From: Corella eumyota
Lineage: Eukaryota > Chordata > Ascidiacea > Phlebobranchia > Corellidae
Direction of reading: 5' to 3'
Assembly: GCA_963082875.1 (NCBI GenBank)
Contig: OY720102.1
Location: 3,968,001-4,032,000, forward strand
DNA: 64,000 nt
Both the position numbers and the translations under genes were made by a program. Within the stretch, counting starts at the first letter, position 1. The number at the start of each line of letters is the position of its first letter. Positions 60,201-62,867 of this stretch are shown here, piece by piece. The notes beneath the pieces were generated by a model that was given only the letters and a program-made list of their open reading frames with translations, ran no database searches and was not told the origin of the DNA.

Positions 60201-62867
60201 TAAAAAATACTTGAATAAAAAATATTTGAGGACAAAAAATAGACAGTCAACAAATTTTGTTAACACAAACCTGATAGAACCCAGGACAATAGCCAGGAAC
60301 GACAAATGGATTTTTGTTTTGTGCCACTCCATTTTCATTGCACAAAGCTGTCAAATTTGAAAGTGTGTATTGTAAAATATAAAACTTTGTTTAAGACCAT
60401 TAGTTGCAATAAAACAAAAGGTTAGTTTGACCAAATAGTTTAAATAAAGTTTATATTTACATACTAACTTAAAAATAGAAGTATATACATAAAGTAAAGT
60501 AACAAATAGTTCCAAAATAATATTTTATGACTATTTTAAATTTATATAAATATATAAGCATACATTTTTTTAATTTTTAAAACATATATTTCAACTCAAA
60601 AATTACCTTCTTGTAGTTCTGGAGTAATAGGAGGGGGTGAGGAAGACCTACCAACCGGTAAGGGTGCTGGTGCTATTGCTCGTCCTTGAGGAAGACTCCG
60701 TGGTGATTCAGGGGGTGAAGATTGGTCACCCCCAAAAACACGATTAGGCAATTCAGGGACTACCGGTGGACCATGACCGGGTCCAAAGTTACGCATTGGG
60801 GAGTTAGCAGGACCTCCATGACCAAGTTTTAACCCTCGCGAAGGAGGATTGCCAAAATTAGCAGGCCCTCCATGACCCAGTTTTAACCCGCCTGAGGGTG
60901 GATTGCCAGGCCCCCCATGACCCAGTTTTAACCCTCCTAAGGGGGTACTGCCCCGTCCCCCATGGCCCAGTTTTAACCCTCGAGAAGGAGGATTGCCAAA
61001 ATTAGCAGGCTCCCCATGACCCAGTTTTAACCCTTCTGAGGGGGGATTGCCCTGTCCCCCATGACCCAGTTTTAACCCTCCTGAGGGAGGATTGCCAGTA
61101 CCACCGTGACCCAGTTTCAACCCATGTGAGGGAGGATTGCCAAGACTACCTGGAGGTGGATGTGCAGCTCCAAAGTTTCGAAGAGAAGCCTGATGAACTC
61201 CACTGTGAGCAGGGGGATTTGAACCTATTAAATAAGTTTCATAATTTTAAACAATATCTAATTAAATTATTGGCTTATACCCTTTTTATTTTAAAAAGTA
61301 ATTTCTGGAGATATACCTTTTGAAAATATAAGTGTATACCTAAAACATTAATTTGAAAAACTAGGTTTCGTACCCCCGTCTGTTCGAATTTTTTACGCAT
61401 TCCTTTTTTCACTACCCGTTTAAATCAGCAGACGACGCGATTTAGTCATAAAAAATGTTGGCGCTTTTTTAAAACACATTTTTCTAGCGACCAAAATATT
61501 TGATGACGTTATTTTAAGTTATCCTTCATTGTTAAAATATTTTAATTACAACAAAATTTGCAAAAACACTTACATTATTTTACTTTTTAAAACTAACTTT
61601 CGAATTGTAAATCTTATCTACACTTACACTTTGTCTGGCAAGTTATGCGTTAAGGCCTGTTCACACGACAAGGTAACGTTGCGTTGCGCTGCGTTACGAA
61701 CATTTACGGATTCTAGGAATTAACAAATACAAAATATCTACTAAAAGTATACCGATTACGAAATCCTGCGTAAATTTCGCTTCGGCTACAAAACTTTACG
61801 AAATCTTACGTAACTTACGCAAACTTTCGTACGTGTGAACGACTCTGTTCATTTCAAATAGTTGCAAAATCTTACACTACGTTACGTTGCGTTGCGTACG
61901 CCGTGTGAACGGGTCTTAAGTCTGTATATAATAAAGTTTAATAAACAAAGTTATTTCAAATGCATTTAAAAAACGTTTCTGGGGCGCAGGAACAATACGG
62001 AAAAAAATAGTTGTTGCGACCTTTCCATAAAGCGATTTAGTAATAACTGGGCCAGTGACAAATTATGCAATATGTAAGGCGGGCACTTTACCAGTTGAAT
62101 TAAAACGTAACATGGCTCATCATTAGGAAAAAAAACTAGGAAACAGCACAATACATACCAGCAAGGGGTTGGCCACAATTTTTTACTTCATTCGGAAAAT
62201 TGCAAACTCCGACTCTAGGATCAAAGACGGTGCCCGGAGCACAAGACTTCACAAAAAGTTGTCCATTGCCACACTATTAAAAAAAAACGTTAAAATTTTT
62301 ATTTTGGTTAACATCACTTTAAAGTAACTATTCAAACTAAGGAAATTGTTATTTAGAAAAAAAGTTTGCTACAAACCTGATAAAAGTGCGAACAAACTCC
62401 GAGAATTGCGAATGGATTTTTACTTATTCCAATCCCGTTTTCTGTGCACAACTCTGAATAAACAAACAATTTAACATAGTTTATGTTTTGGTTTAGGTAT
62501 TCGAATAAAATACTAAAACGTGAAACTAAGAACAGATTTGAAATACATATAATTAAAAAAGTAAAGCAACTTTTTGATATTACTTTGGCCTTACAAAAGT
62601 AGTTTATTTATTAGTACTTAAGAAATGTTTTGCGTTATATTACTAATTGCTGGGCTGGAAAGTAAACTTTTAGCTACCTTTTTGAAGTTCGGCTGTAACT
62701 TTAGGAACAGGTGACGCGGTAGGCGGAGGAGCTCCGACTTGATTTTTTCCGCCTTTTCCACCTCTTTTTCCGCCTTTTCCACCTCTTTTTCCACCTCTTT
62801 TTCCCTCACCTTGATACAACAGCAAAAGCACAAGAATAAGAACAATAAGTCTTATCCGAGTGCCCAT
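1..62867 (-). CDS. giant secreted multi-domain protein: CBM14 x2 plus at least 84 SWT-like domains (partial at 3' end)
   Basis: One multi-exon gene explains nearly all coding signal in the window. I traced about 259 exons with GT-AG borders; they sum to roughly 34.5 kb, or about 11,500 residues. Order: signal peptide, Lys/Gly-rich tail, CBM14, Gly/Pro repeats, CBM14, first linker, 84 four-cysteine domains, then a GGGK-rich exon cut by the window edge. Each domain has two exons: A (about 55 residues, GCW and KCA cysteines) and B (about 45 residues, GGWCA and AC cysteines). A-B introns are phase 0; introns on either side of each linker are phase 1. No transmembrane segment apart from the signal peptide was seen. 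The domain resembles the SWT family of Hydra surface proteins (from memory). Expected location is extracellular, and glycan or chitin binding is inferred. One splice-phase mismatch occurs at the last visible intron (219-274). Whether all exons are joined in one transcript is not shown. Confidence 0.75.
275..1027 (-). CDS. L4 linker with two cysteines and SWT84 domain
   Basis: Exons: L4 935-1027, A 526-695 (VTYSDLGCWKDNDLTHAIP), B 275-413 (DGGMCFSGPNALATYKEYG). The linker reads ENETTTDPGVSTGESSDHG and then PPCNKLEWQDCT; it is unlike all others in having two cysteines and an acidic, Thr/Ser-rich lead. THAIP replaces RAIP and NEKGG replaces the usual GKGG. It is the last recognisable domain in the window. 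Confidence 0.75.
1104..1676 (-). CDS. L3 linker and SWT83 domain
   Basis: Exons: L3 1617-1676 (DVGTGGISSDLGVDTTKKDL), A 1349-1515 (SYADLGCWKDKIDRAIPPME), B 1104-1239 (DGGECFGSSNALS). It is the paralogue of SWT80, again placed after an L1-A-B-L2-A'-B' set, so the ancestral repeat was probably three domains long. Confidence 0.75.
1755..2909 (-). CDS. older array-type unit (SWT81/82)
   Basis: Exons: L1 2817-2909 (GTSAYVG), A 2578-2744, B 2361-2499, L2 2224-2283 (RGGINGTDAS), A' 1969-2132, B' 1755-1899 (KKYGASDAC). It has the same exon lengths as array units but many more base differences, so it separated before the array was homogenised. Confidence 0.8.
3036..3665 (-). CDS. L3 linker and SWT80 domain
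   Basis: Exons: L3 3606-3665 (DVGTGGISGGSGVDTTKPVS), A 3297-3463 (SYADLGCWRDNINRAIPPME), B 3036-3171 (DGGECFGSSNALSTDYKKYG). The Trp of GGWC is replaced by Glu and the B exon is 136 bp, so this is a distinct subtype. The 20-residue linker is Gly/Ser-rich. A close paralogue lies at 1104-1676. Confidence 0.75.
3744..4896 (-). CDS. array unit 19 (SWT78/79)
   Basis: Exons: L1 4804-4896, A 4565-4731, B 4350-4488, L2 4213-4272, A' 3958-4121, B' 3744-3888. It is more diverged than the inner units: NKNGYVVF in A and ILNENYATRK in A'. It is followed by an extra third domain (SWT80), like the older unit at 1755-2909, so it marks the junction with the ancestral three-domain arrangement. Confidence 0.8.
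5072..6224 (-). CDS. array unit 18 (SWT76/77)
   Basis: Exons: L1 6132-6224, A 5893-6059, B 5678-5816, L2 5541-5600, A' 5286-5449, B' 5072-5216. The protein matches the consensus. The A run before B' is as long as in units 6 and 14. This is the last unit in which B' is followed directly by an L1 module. Confidence 0.8.
6400..7552 (-). CDS. array unit 17 (SWT74/75)
   Basis: Exons: L1 7460-7552, A 7221-7387, B 7006-7144, L2 6869-6928, A' 6614-6777, B' 6400-6544. L2 reads SRIICGG in place of SRIIRGG. This is a CpG-type change that adds an unpaired cysteine to a normally cysteine-free linker. Confidence 0.8.
7728..8880 (-). CDS. array unit 16 (SWT72/73)
   Basis: Exons: L1 8788-8880, A 8549-8715, B 8334-8472, L2 8197-8256, A' 7942-8105, B' 7728-7872. 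The protein matches the consensus; GCTGCAT near 8132 is shared with units 6, 9 and 14. Confidence 0.8.
9056..10208 (-). CDS. array unit 15 (SWT70/71)
   Basis: Exons: L1 10116-10208, A 9877-10043, B 9662-9800, L2 9525-9584, A' 9270-9433, B' 9056-9200. The protein matches the consensus. The TTTGAAG acceptor and preceding intron variants match unit 7. Confidence 0.8.
10384..11535 (-). CDS. array unit 14 (SWT68/69), 1327-bp form
   Basis: Exons: L1 11443-11535, A 11204-11370, B 10989-11127, L2 10852-10911, A' 10598-10761, B' 10384-10528. L1 ends TTKWK as in unit 4. The single-base intron deletion near 10805, GCTGCAT and the longer A run are as in unit 6. The unit is a mosaic of two haplotypes. 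Confidence 0.8.
11711..12863 (-). CDS. array unit 13 (SWT66/67)
   Basis: Exons: L1 12771-12863, A 12532-12698, B 12317-12455, L2 12180-12239, A' 11925-12088, B' 11711-11855. The protein matches the consensus. The CAAGATT intron variant near 12131 is otherwise limited to units 2-5. Confidence 0.8.
13039..14191 (-). CDS. array unit 12 (SWT64/65)
   Basis: Exons: L1 14099-14191, A 13860-14026, B 13645-13783, L2 13508-13567, A' 13253-13416, B' 13039-13183. It has GPSDYVG in L1 and SRIFRGG in L2, shared with unit 8. It also has a private QYRKLGCW (consensus QYGKLGCW) in A'. Confidence 0.8.
14367..15519 (-). CDS. array unit 11 (SWT62/63)
   Basis: Exons: L1 15427-15519, A 15188-15354, B 14973-15111, L2 14836-14895, A' 14581-14744, B' 14367-14511. 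No protein-level departure from the array consensus was seen. Confidence 0.8.
15695..16847 (-). CDS. array unit 10 (SWT60/61)
   Basis: Exons: L1 16755-16847, A 16516-16682, B 16301-16439, L2 16164-16223, A' 15909-16072, B' 15695-15839. The protein matches the consensus; one intron base near 16154 differs from the other units. Confidence 0.8.
17023..18175 (-). CDS. array unit 9 (SWT58/59)
   Basis: Exons: L1 18083-18175, A 17844-18010, B 17629-17767, L2 17492-17551, A' 17237-17400, B' 17023-17167. A' has NYANRKRAF where the consensus is NYATRKRAF. Confidence 0.8.
18351..19503 (-). CDS. array unit 8 (SWT56/57)
   Basis: Exons: L1 19411-19503, A 19172-19338, B 18957-19095, L2 18820-18879, A' 18565-18728, B' 18351-18495. 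L1 reads GPSDYVG and L2 reads SRIFRGG, where the consensus has GPSAYVG and SRIIRGG. Both changes are shared with unit 12. Confidence 0.8.
19679..20831 (-). CDS. array unit 7 (SWT54/55)
   Basis: Exons: L1 20739-20831, A 20500-20666, B 20285-20423, L2 20148-20207, A' 19893-20056, B' 19679-19823. The protein matches the consensus. The sequence around the L1 acceptor and preceding intron has the same mixed variant set as unit 15, eight units away. Confidence 0.8.
21007..22158 (-). CDS. array unit 6 (SWT52/53), 1327-bp form
   Basis: Exons: L1 22066-22158, A 21827-21993, B 21612-21750, L2 21475-21534, A' 21221-21384, B' 21007-21151. It lacks one intron base near 21430 and has GCTGCAT and a longer A run near B'. 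All of these are shared with unit 14, exactly eight units away. Confidence 0.8.
22334..23486 (-). CDS. array unit 5 (SWT50/51)
   Basis: Exons: L1 23394-23486, A 23155-23321, B 22940-23078, L2 22803-22862, A' 22548-22711, B' 22334-22478. The protein matches the consensus. It has the TTTGAAG acceptor before L1 and the CAAGATT intron variant also seen in unit 13, eight units away. Confidence 0.8.
23662..24814 (-). CDS. array unit 4 (SWT48/49)
   Basis: Exons: L1 24722-24814, A 24483-24649, B 24268-24406, L2 24131-24190, A' 23876-24039, B' 23662-23806. L2 has DAFDPIL instead of DASDPIL. L1 ends TTKWK instead of TTEWK, with linked changes in the next intron; the same set appears in unit 14, ten units away. 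Confidence 0.8.
24990..26142 (-). CDS. array unit 3 (SWT46/47)
   Basis: Exons: L1 26050-26142, A 25811-25977, B 25596-25734, L2 25459-25518, A' 25204-25367, B' 24990-25134. L1 starts GLSAYVG, where other units have GPSAYVG. It shares the TTTGAAG acceptor and the CAAGATT intron variant with unit 2. Confidence 0.8.
26318..27470 (-). CDS. array unit 2 (SWT44/45)
   Basis: Exons: L1 27378-27470, A 27139-27305, B 26924-27062, L2 26787-26846, A' 26532-26695, B' 26318-26462. The protein matches the array consensus. The L1 acceptor is TTTGAAG instead of TTTGTAG, and the L2-A' intron carries the CAAGATT variant shared with units 3, 4, 5 and 13. Confidence 0.8.
27646..28786 (-). CDS. array unit 1 (SWT42/43)
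   Basis: Exons: L1 28706-28786, A 28467-28633, B 28252-28390, L2 28115-28174, A' 27860-28023, B' 27646-27790. This is the most diverged 5' unit. L1 is only 81 bp (DVGITLTGDIEVPFNFSS), A has DTSNRAVPTLESES and A' has PSIINGN. L2 reads TNGTNAS, where other units have TNGTDAS. Confidence 0.8.
28980..30264 (-). CDS. SWT40/SWT41 dimer with linkers (end of first dimer region)
   Basis: Exons: linker 30166-30264 (DFDFPSITGDINVTF), A40 29923-30092, B40 29673-29805, linker 29466-29564, A41 29230-29396, B41 28980-29118. A40 has TSRTDAIIKC and the sequon-free RKFPAF. B41 ends ILAEPKMG. This is the last dimer before the 1328-bp array. Confidence 0.8.
30341..31624 (-). CDS. SWT38/SWT39 dimer with linkers
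   Basis: Exons: linker 31523-31624 (with TTRDIEVSF in place of TTGDIEVSF), A38 31280-31449, B38 31063-31195, linker 30880-30978 (INVTANGSNYITNFG), A39 30584-30750, B39 about 30341-30479. The domains follow the standard even and odd consensus. B39 ends IVTGSQKG. Confidence 0.8.
31685..33025 (-). CDS. SWT36/SWT37 dimer with linkers
   Basis: Exons: linker 32924-33025, A36 32670-32839, B36 32453-32585, linker 32183-32281, A37 31921-32087, B37 31685-31823. The linker before A37 is GRPDSKITKAINVTVNGT. B37 has SSAIALETF in place of SSATALETF. B37 and its downstream intron match the SWT9 region. Confidence 0.8.
33175..34514 (-). CDS. SWT34/SWT35 dimer with linkers
   Basis: Exons: linker 34413-34514, A34 34160-34329, B34 33943-34075, linker 33672-33770, A35 33410-33576, B35 33175-33313. 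A34 lies inside the long duplicate that starts near 34076; B34 and SWT35 belong to the 1.49-kb cassette also found at 39853-41345. A34 has the variant VAFLRNYTAF. Confidence 0.8.
34695..35895 (-). CDS. SWT32/SWT33 dimer with linkers
   Basis: Exons: linker 35791-35895 (105 bp), A32 35560-35729, B32 35346-35478, linker 35144-35242, A33 34912-35078, B33 34695-34833. This is the duplicate of SWT20/21, including the unusual 105-bp linker and the LLQVGYTTRK segment. A32 has TTRTNAIIKC, where A20 has TTRTDAIIKC. Confidence 0.8.
35979..37237 (-). CDS. SWT30/SWT31 dimer with linkers
   Basis: Exons: linker 37142-37237 (96 bp), A30 36888-37054, B30 36656-36788, linker 36474-36572, A31 36219-36385, B31 35979-36117. 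This is the duplicate of SWT18/19, with the same short KDQIPRAIP and sequon-free RKFPAF. B30 reads KKYGPSSACVGNG, where its duplicate has KKYGGSSACVGNG. Confidence 0.8.
37435..38744 (-). CDS. SWT28/SWT29 dimer with linkers
   Basis: Exons: linker 38643-38744, A28 38390-38559, B28 38184-38316, linker 38009-38107, A29 37677-37843, B29 37435-37573. This is the duplicate of SWT16/17. B29 keeps the standard NGGWCASSATAQDTYSKYG. Odd-domain features such as LEGKNSILNGG and EIHSGYRSG are shared only with SWT17. Confidence 0.8.
38961..40292 (-). CDS. SWT26/SWT27 dimer with linkers
   Basis: Exons: linker 40191-40292, A26 39937-40106, B26 39720-39852, linker 39447-39545, A27 39197-39363, B27 38961-39099. 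A26 and its flanking intron match SWT36 almost exactly, while B26/SWT27 match B14/SWT15. A27 has ENIGCW where most odd domains have ENMGCW. Confidence 0.8.
40442..41783 (-). CDS. SWT24/SWT25 dimer with linkers
   Basis: Exons: linker 41682-41783, A24 41430-41599, B24 41211-41343, linker 40940-41038, A25 40678-40844, B25 40442-40580. B24, SWT25 and A26 form a 1.49-kb cassette (about 39853-41345) absent from the other long duplicate. The same cassette occurs at 32586-34075. Confidence 0.8.
42018..43376 (-). CDS. SWT22/SWT23 dimer with linkers
   Basis: Exons: linker 43275-43376, A22 43022-43191, B22 42805-42937, linker 42528-42626, A23 42257-42423, B23 42018-42156. B22 has YKKYKGSTACLENG, replacing a Gly that is otherwise near-constant. 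The border between the two long duplicates falls between A22 and B22, near 42938. SWT23 reads RDSGNRAIP. Confidence 0.8.
43557..44758 (-). CDS. SWT20/SWT21 dimer with linkers
   Basis: Exons: linker 44654-44758 (105 bp, DEQYDAVVLAGDIDVSF), A20 44423-44592, B20 44209-44341, linker 44007-44105, A21 43775-43941, B21 43557-43695. SWT21 has LLQVGYTTRKQA in place of LLNGAYTTR. A20 has TTLRAIP, where its duplicate SWT32 has TTPRAIP. The 44007 linker uses the donor AAA/GTATAG. Confidence 0.8.
44842..46099 (-). CDS. SWT18/SWT19 dimer with linkers
   Basis: Exons: linker 46004-46099 (96 bp, shortened: DSDFVTNTGDTNSRPIT), A18 45750-45916, B18 45519-45651, linker 45337-45435, A19 45082-45248, B19 44842-44980. 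SWT18 reads GCWKDQIPRAIP, one residue shorter than other even domains of this stretch, and RKFPAF, which removes the NFT sequon. The odd linker is GRSESKTTQGIDVTVNGT. Confidence 0.8.
46297..47606 (-). CDS. SWT16/SWT17 dimer with linkers
   Basis: Exons: linker 47505-47606, A16 47252-47421, B16 47046-47178, linker 46871-46969 (GRPKSFISRQLNVTVNGT), A17 46539-46705, B17 46297-46435. SWT17 is a diverged odd domain (RDTSTRAISTLEGKNSILNGG, TACTKTGKGG). Its B exon reads GGRCASS, replacing the otherwise almost invariant Trp; the duplicate SWT29 keeps GGWCASS. Confidence 0.8.
47822..49157 (-). CDS. SWT14/SWT15 dimer with linkers
   Basis: Exons: linker 49056-49157, A14 48804-48973, B14 48585-48717, linker 48312-48410, A15 48058-48224, B15 47822-47960. 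SWT14 is a hybrid: its A exon and upstream intron match SWT24, while its B exon and downstream sequence match SWT26. The join is in the A-B intron near 48720. B15 has GKGGLWANR where almost all copies have GKGGPWANR. A14 starts VQYTN rather than VTYTN. Confidence 0.8.
49392..50731 (-). CDS. SWT12/SWT13 dimer with linkers
   Basis: Exons: linker 50630-50731, A12 50383-50552, B12 50175-50307, linker 49902-50000, A13 49631-49797, B13 49392-49530. SWT13 has NGAFATRKQAIRKCA and a B exon beginning DGGWCASS; it is nearly identical to SWT23. The 49902 linker has NATDY in place of NGTDY, which keeps the sequon. Confidence 0.8.
50921..52095 (-). CDS. SWT10/SWT11 dimer with linkers
   Basis: Exons: linker 51994-52095, A10 51750-51919, B10 51533-51665, linker 51369-51467, A11 51126-51292, B11 50921-51059. 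SWT10 carries SETYLLTGG and SFNGLSSYKKYG. SWT11 reads VTFNNMGCWRDTANRAIP and ends GGTKMG. The whole stretch matches SWT6/7 at a near-constant offset. Confidence 0.8.
52156..53449 (-). CDS. SWT8/SWT9 dimer with linkers
   Basis: Exons: linker 53348-53449 (ELQNLPTTGDIDITF), A8 53101-53270, B8 52895-53027, linker 52653-52751, A9 52391-52557, B9 52156-52294. A8 has the variant TTSRAVA. A9/B9 and their introns closely match SWT35 and SWT37, over 18 kb away, so this stretch is a mosaic of cassettes. Confidence 0.8.
53639..55370 (-). CDS. SWT6/SWT7 dimer with linkers
   Basis: Exons: linker 55272-55370, A6 54467-54636, B6 54250-54382, linker 54086-54184, A7 53843-54009, B7 53639-53777. This is the first full dimer of the pattern kept through SWT41. 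The even domain has GCWKDxTTPRAIP and AGGWCAGS with a 133-bp B exon. The odd domain has GCWRDTGNRAIP and GGWCASSATAL with a 139-bp B exon. Odd domains are preceded by a GRPDSEIT-type linker. From A6 to the B7/linker side it is about 2,717 bp offset from a close copy at SWT10-12. Confidence 0.8.
54785..55096 (-). mobile_element. tRNA-derived SINE, minus-strand copy
   Basis: This lies in the 635-bp intron between the SWT6 linker (55272-55370) and SWT6 exon A (54467-54636). The reverse complement has a box A-like GTCGTGTAGTAG head, then a box B-like GGTTTAATCCCC (55034-55046), the same body as the 56172 copy, and the same TTTATCC...GTATA end. It carries a short internal duplication of an AATTGCCACAACT motif that the other copy lacks. 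Confidence 0.7.
55450..56003 (-). CDS. linker and SWT5 domain
   Basis: Linker 55905-56003 (GKSDGGITQDLNVTVD...), exon A 55656-55822 and exon B 55450-55588. A has VTFENIGCWKDTSNRAIP and B has NGGWCASTETSQ...ACKDNGEGG. It is close to the odd-numbered consensus that follows. Its exons are bracketed by two SINE copies in opposite orientation. Confidence 0.75.
56172..56454 (+). mobile_element. tRNA-derived SINE, plus-strand copy
   Basis: This lies in the intron between the SWT5 linker and SWT4 exon B. The head has pol III-like boxes: box A TGGTGTAGTGG near 56175 and box B GTTCAATCCC at 56221, about 44 bases apart. It ends in a short A-rich tract. It aligns over its whole length, in reverse orientation, with 54785-55096. 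It has no coding capacity and would be mobilised by a LINE. Confidence 0.7.
56501..57230 (-). CDS. linker and SWT4 domain
   Basis: Linker 57132-57230 (EIQQQNITGYLNVSIN...), exon A 56790-56956 and exon B 56501-56633. A reads GCWVNAGARSVPSIE and ends ALE instead of the usual ALQ or AVQ. B starts NGGLCSSS and is 133 bp. It pairs by sequence with SWT2, showing that the odd/even alternation began near the N-terminus. Confidence 0.75.
57312..57932 (-). CDS. linker and SWT3 domain
   Basis: Linker 57834-57932 (GLPVNAIPRTMNVTF...), exon A 57520-57686 and exon B 57312-57450. A starts VTYSNWRCWRDEG, with Arg where most domains have Gly before the first Cys. B has the standard DGGWCAS and GKGGPWASRVY motifs. 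The linker donor is AAAA/GTATTT. Confidence 0.75.
58078..58700 (-). CDS. linker and SWT2 domain
   Basis: Linker 58602-58700 (ERPNEPITKSINLTLN...), exon A 58314-58480 and exon B 58078-58210. A reads VGCWTSAGVHTMPSME, so the usual RAIP motif is replaced by HTMP. B begins GGGLCSSS rather than GGWCA. It shares these traits with SWT4; the 133-bp B exon is the first of the 'even' type. Confidence 0.75.
58862..59369 (-). CDS. SWT1 domain
   Basis: Exon A 59203-59369 (VPYKELGCWRDTANRAIA...) and exon B 58862-59006 (DGGWCAGS...VYQLFV) form the first four-cysteine domain. The cysteines are GCW, KCA, WCA and DCR. The 145-bp B exon is slightly longer than in other odd-numbered domains of the first half. 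It carries the NFT sequon near the end of A. Confidence 0.75.
59557..59676 (-). CDS. first inter-domain linker exon
   Basis: This 120-bp exon has phase 1 at both ends. It reads VLSTSAPTLPPDTVFGSLNVTL..., then ends with LVLKAEVE. It introduces the linker pattern seen between all later domains: a short beta-like core (GSLNVTLNQNGG here, GDINVTVNGT later) around an N-V-T sequon. It is the longest linker because of its Pro/Thr lead-in from the CBM14 region. Confidence 0.75.
59970..60347 (-). CDS. second chitin-binding domain (CBM14/peritrophin-A), two exons
   Basis: Exons 60271-60347 (77 bp) and 59970-60111 (142 bp) have the same structure as the first CBM14, including an intron just before the third cysteine. 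The six cysteines appear as LCNENG, GYC, FYQC, RPC, GVC and KNC, with the core CAPGTVFDPAIGVCNFP. A Gly/Thr tail (GGETTETTNAG) leads into the linkers. It is clearly a duplicate of the 62159-62453 domain and probably gives two-point binding to chitin-like glycan. Confidence 0.85.
60607..61224 (-). CDS. Gly/Pro/His-rich repeat exon with seven GLKLGHG motifs
   Basis: A single 618-bp exon (206 residues, phase 1 at both ends) links the two CBM14 domains. Its middle holds seven GLKLGHG motifs spaced about 14-18 residues apart by NPPS, ANFGNPPSR or GSTPLG spacers. The last third (about 61 residues) is Pro/Ser-rich, and the exon ends TPELQE. It has no cysteines and no predicted fold, and is GC-richer than its surroundings. 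It probably acts as a flexible or self-associating spacer, as repeats of this kind do in cuticle and adhesive proteins; that role is inferred. Confidence 0.8.
60720..61120 (-). repeat. coding tandem repeat, GLKLGHGG...NPPS units
   Basis: Seven imperfect copies of a roughly 42-54 bp unit encode GLKLGHGGPGNPPSG-like peptides; some carry a PANF insertion. The unit with the insertion occurs twice (GEPANFGNPPSR and GGPANFGNPPSR), implying duplication of a multi-unit block. Copy number is likely to vary between alleles. Confidence 0.75.
61225..62158 (-). other. large intron between the first CBM14 and the Gly/Pro exon
   Basis: This 934-bp intron is the longest seen in the gene. It has a GTATGT donor at its high end and an AATAG acceptor at its low end. 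It contains a short TTAA-flanked inverted-repeat element (61654-61915). Small open frames on both strands within it show no recognisable domain. Confidence 0.7.
61654..61915. mobile_element. TTAA-flanked MITE (non-autonomous DNA transposon)
   Basis: About 262 bp are bounded by TTAA on both sides (61650-61653 and 61916-61919). The ends are imperfect inverted repeats: the left begins GGCCTGTTCACACG and the reverse complement of the right begins GACCCGTTCACACG. Both continue into GTTGCGTTGCG-like sequence. It is less AT-rich than its surroundings and has no coding capacity. A TTAA target duplication is typical of piggyBac and Kolobok elements, so this is probably a MITE mobilised by one of those; which one cannot be told from the sequence alone. 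Confidence 0.7.
62159..62453 (-). CDS. first chitin-binding domain (CBM14/peritrophin-A), two exons
   Basis: Exons 62377-62453 (77 bp) and 62159-62273 (115 bp) encode one domain with the six-cysteine pattern of CBM14: LCTENG, GVC, FYQC, KSC, GVC and KNC. The conserved core CAPGTVFDPRVGVCNFP is present. Known members bind chitin or related glycans outside the cell. The intron falls directly before the third cysteine, as in the second copy, and the exon ends in phase 1 (QPLAG). All six cysteines are visible, so the family call is strong; the ligand in this protein is inferred. Confidence 0.85.
62678..62867 (-). CDS. exon 1: signal peptide and Lys/Gly-rich stretch
   Basis: The start is the ATG at 62867, in a good context (A at -3, G at +4). 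It is the first ATG of this frame and lies directly before a signal peptide: basic MGTRIR, then a Leu/Ile/Val core (LIVLILVLLLLYQ), with a likely cleavage near GEG. A cluster of KRGG/KGG repeats follows, then a Pro-rich segment ending TAELQK. The exon ends in phase 1 before GTAGC. The similar end of the Gly/Pro exon (TPELQE) suggests the 'ELQ + CBM14' module was duplicated. The protein is therefore secreted; the basic tail could bind anionic glycans, which is inference. Confidence 0.8.

Noticed and set aside
1-62867. Bacterial or recently transferred gene cluster
   Set aside because: More than 250 GT-AG introns, a eukaryotic secretory signal and intronic SINEs show a resident animal gene; ancient transfer of the domain itself cannot be judged here.
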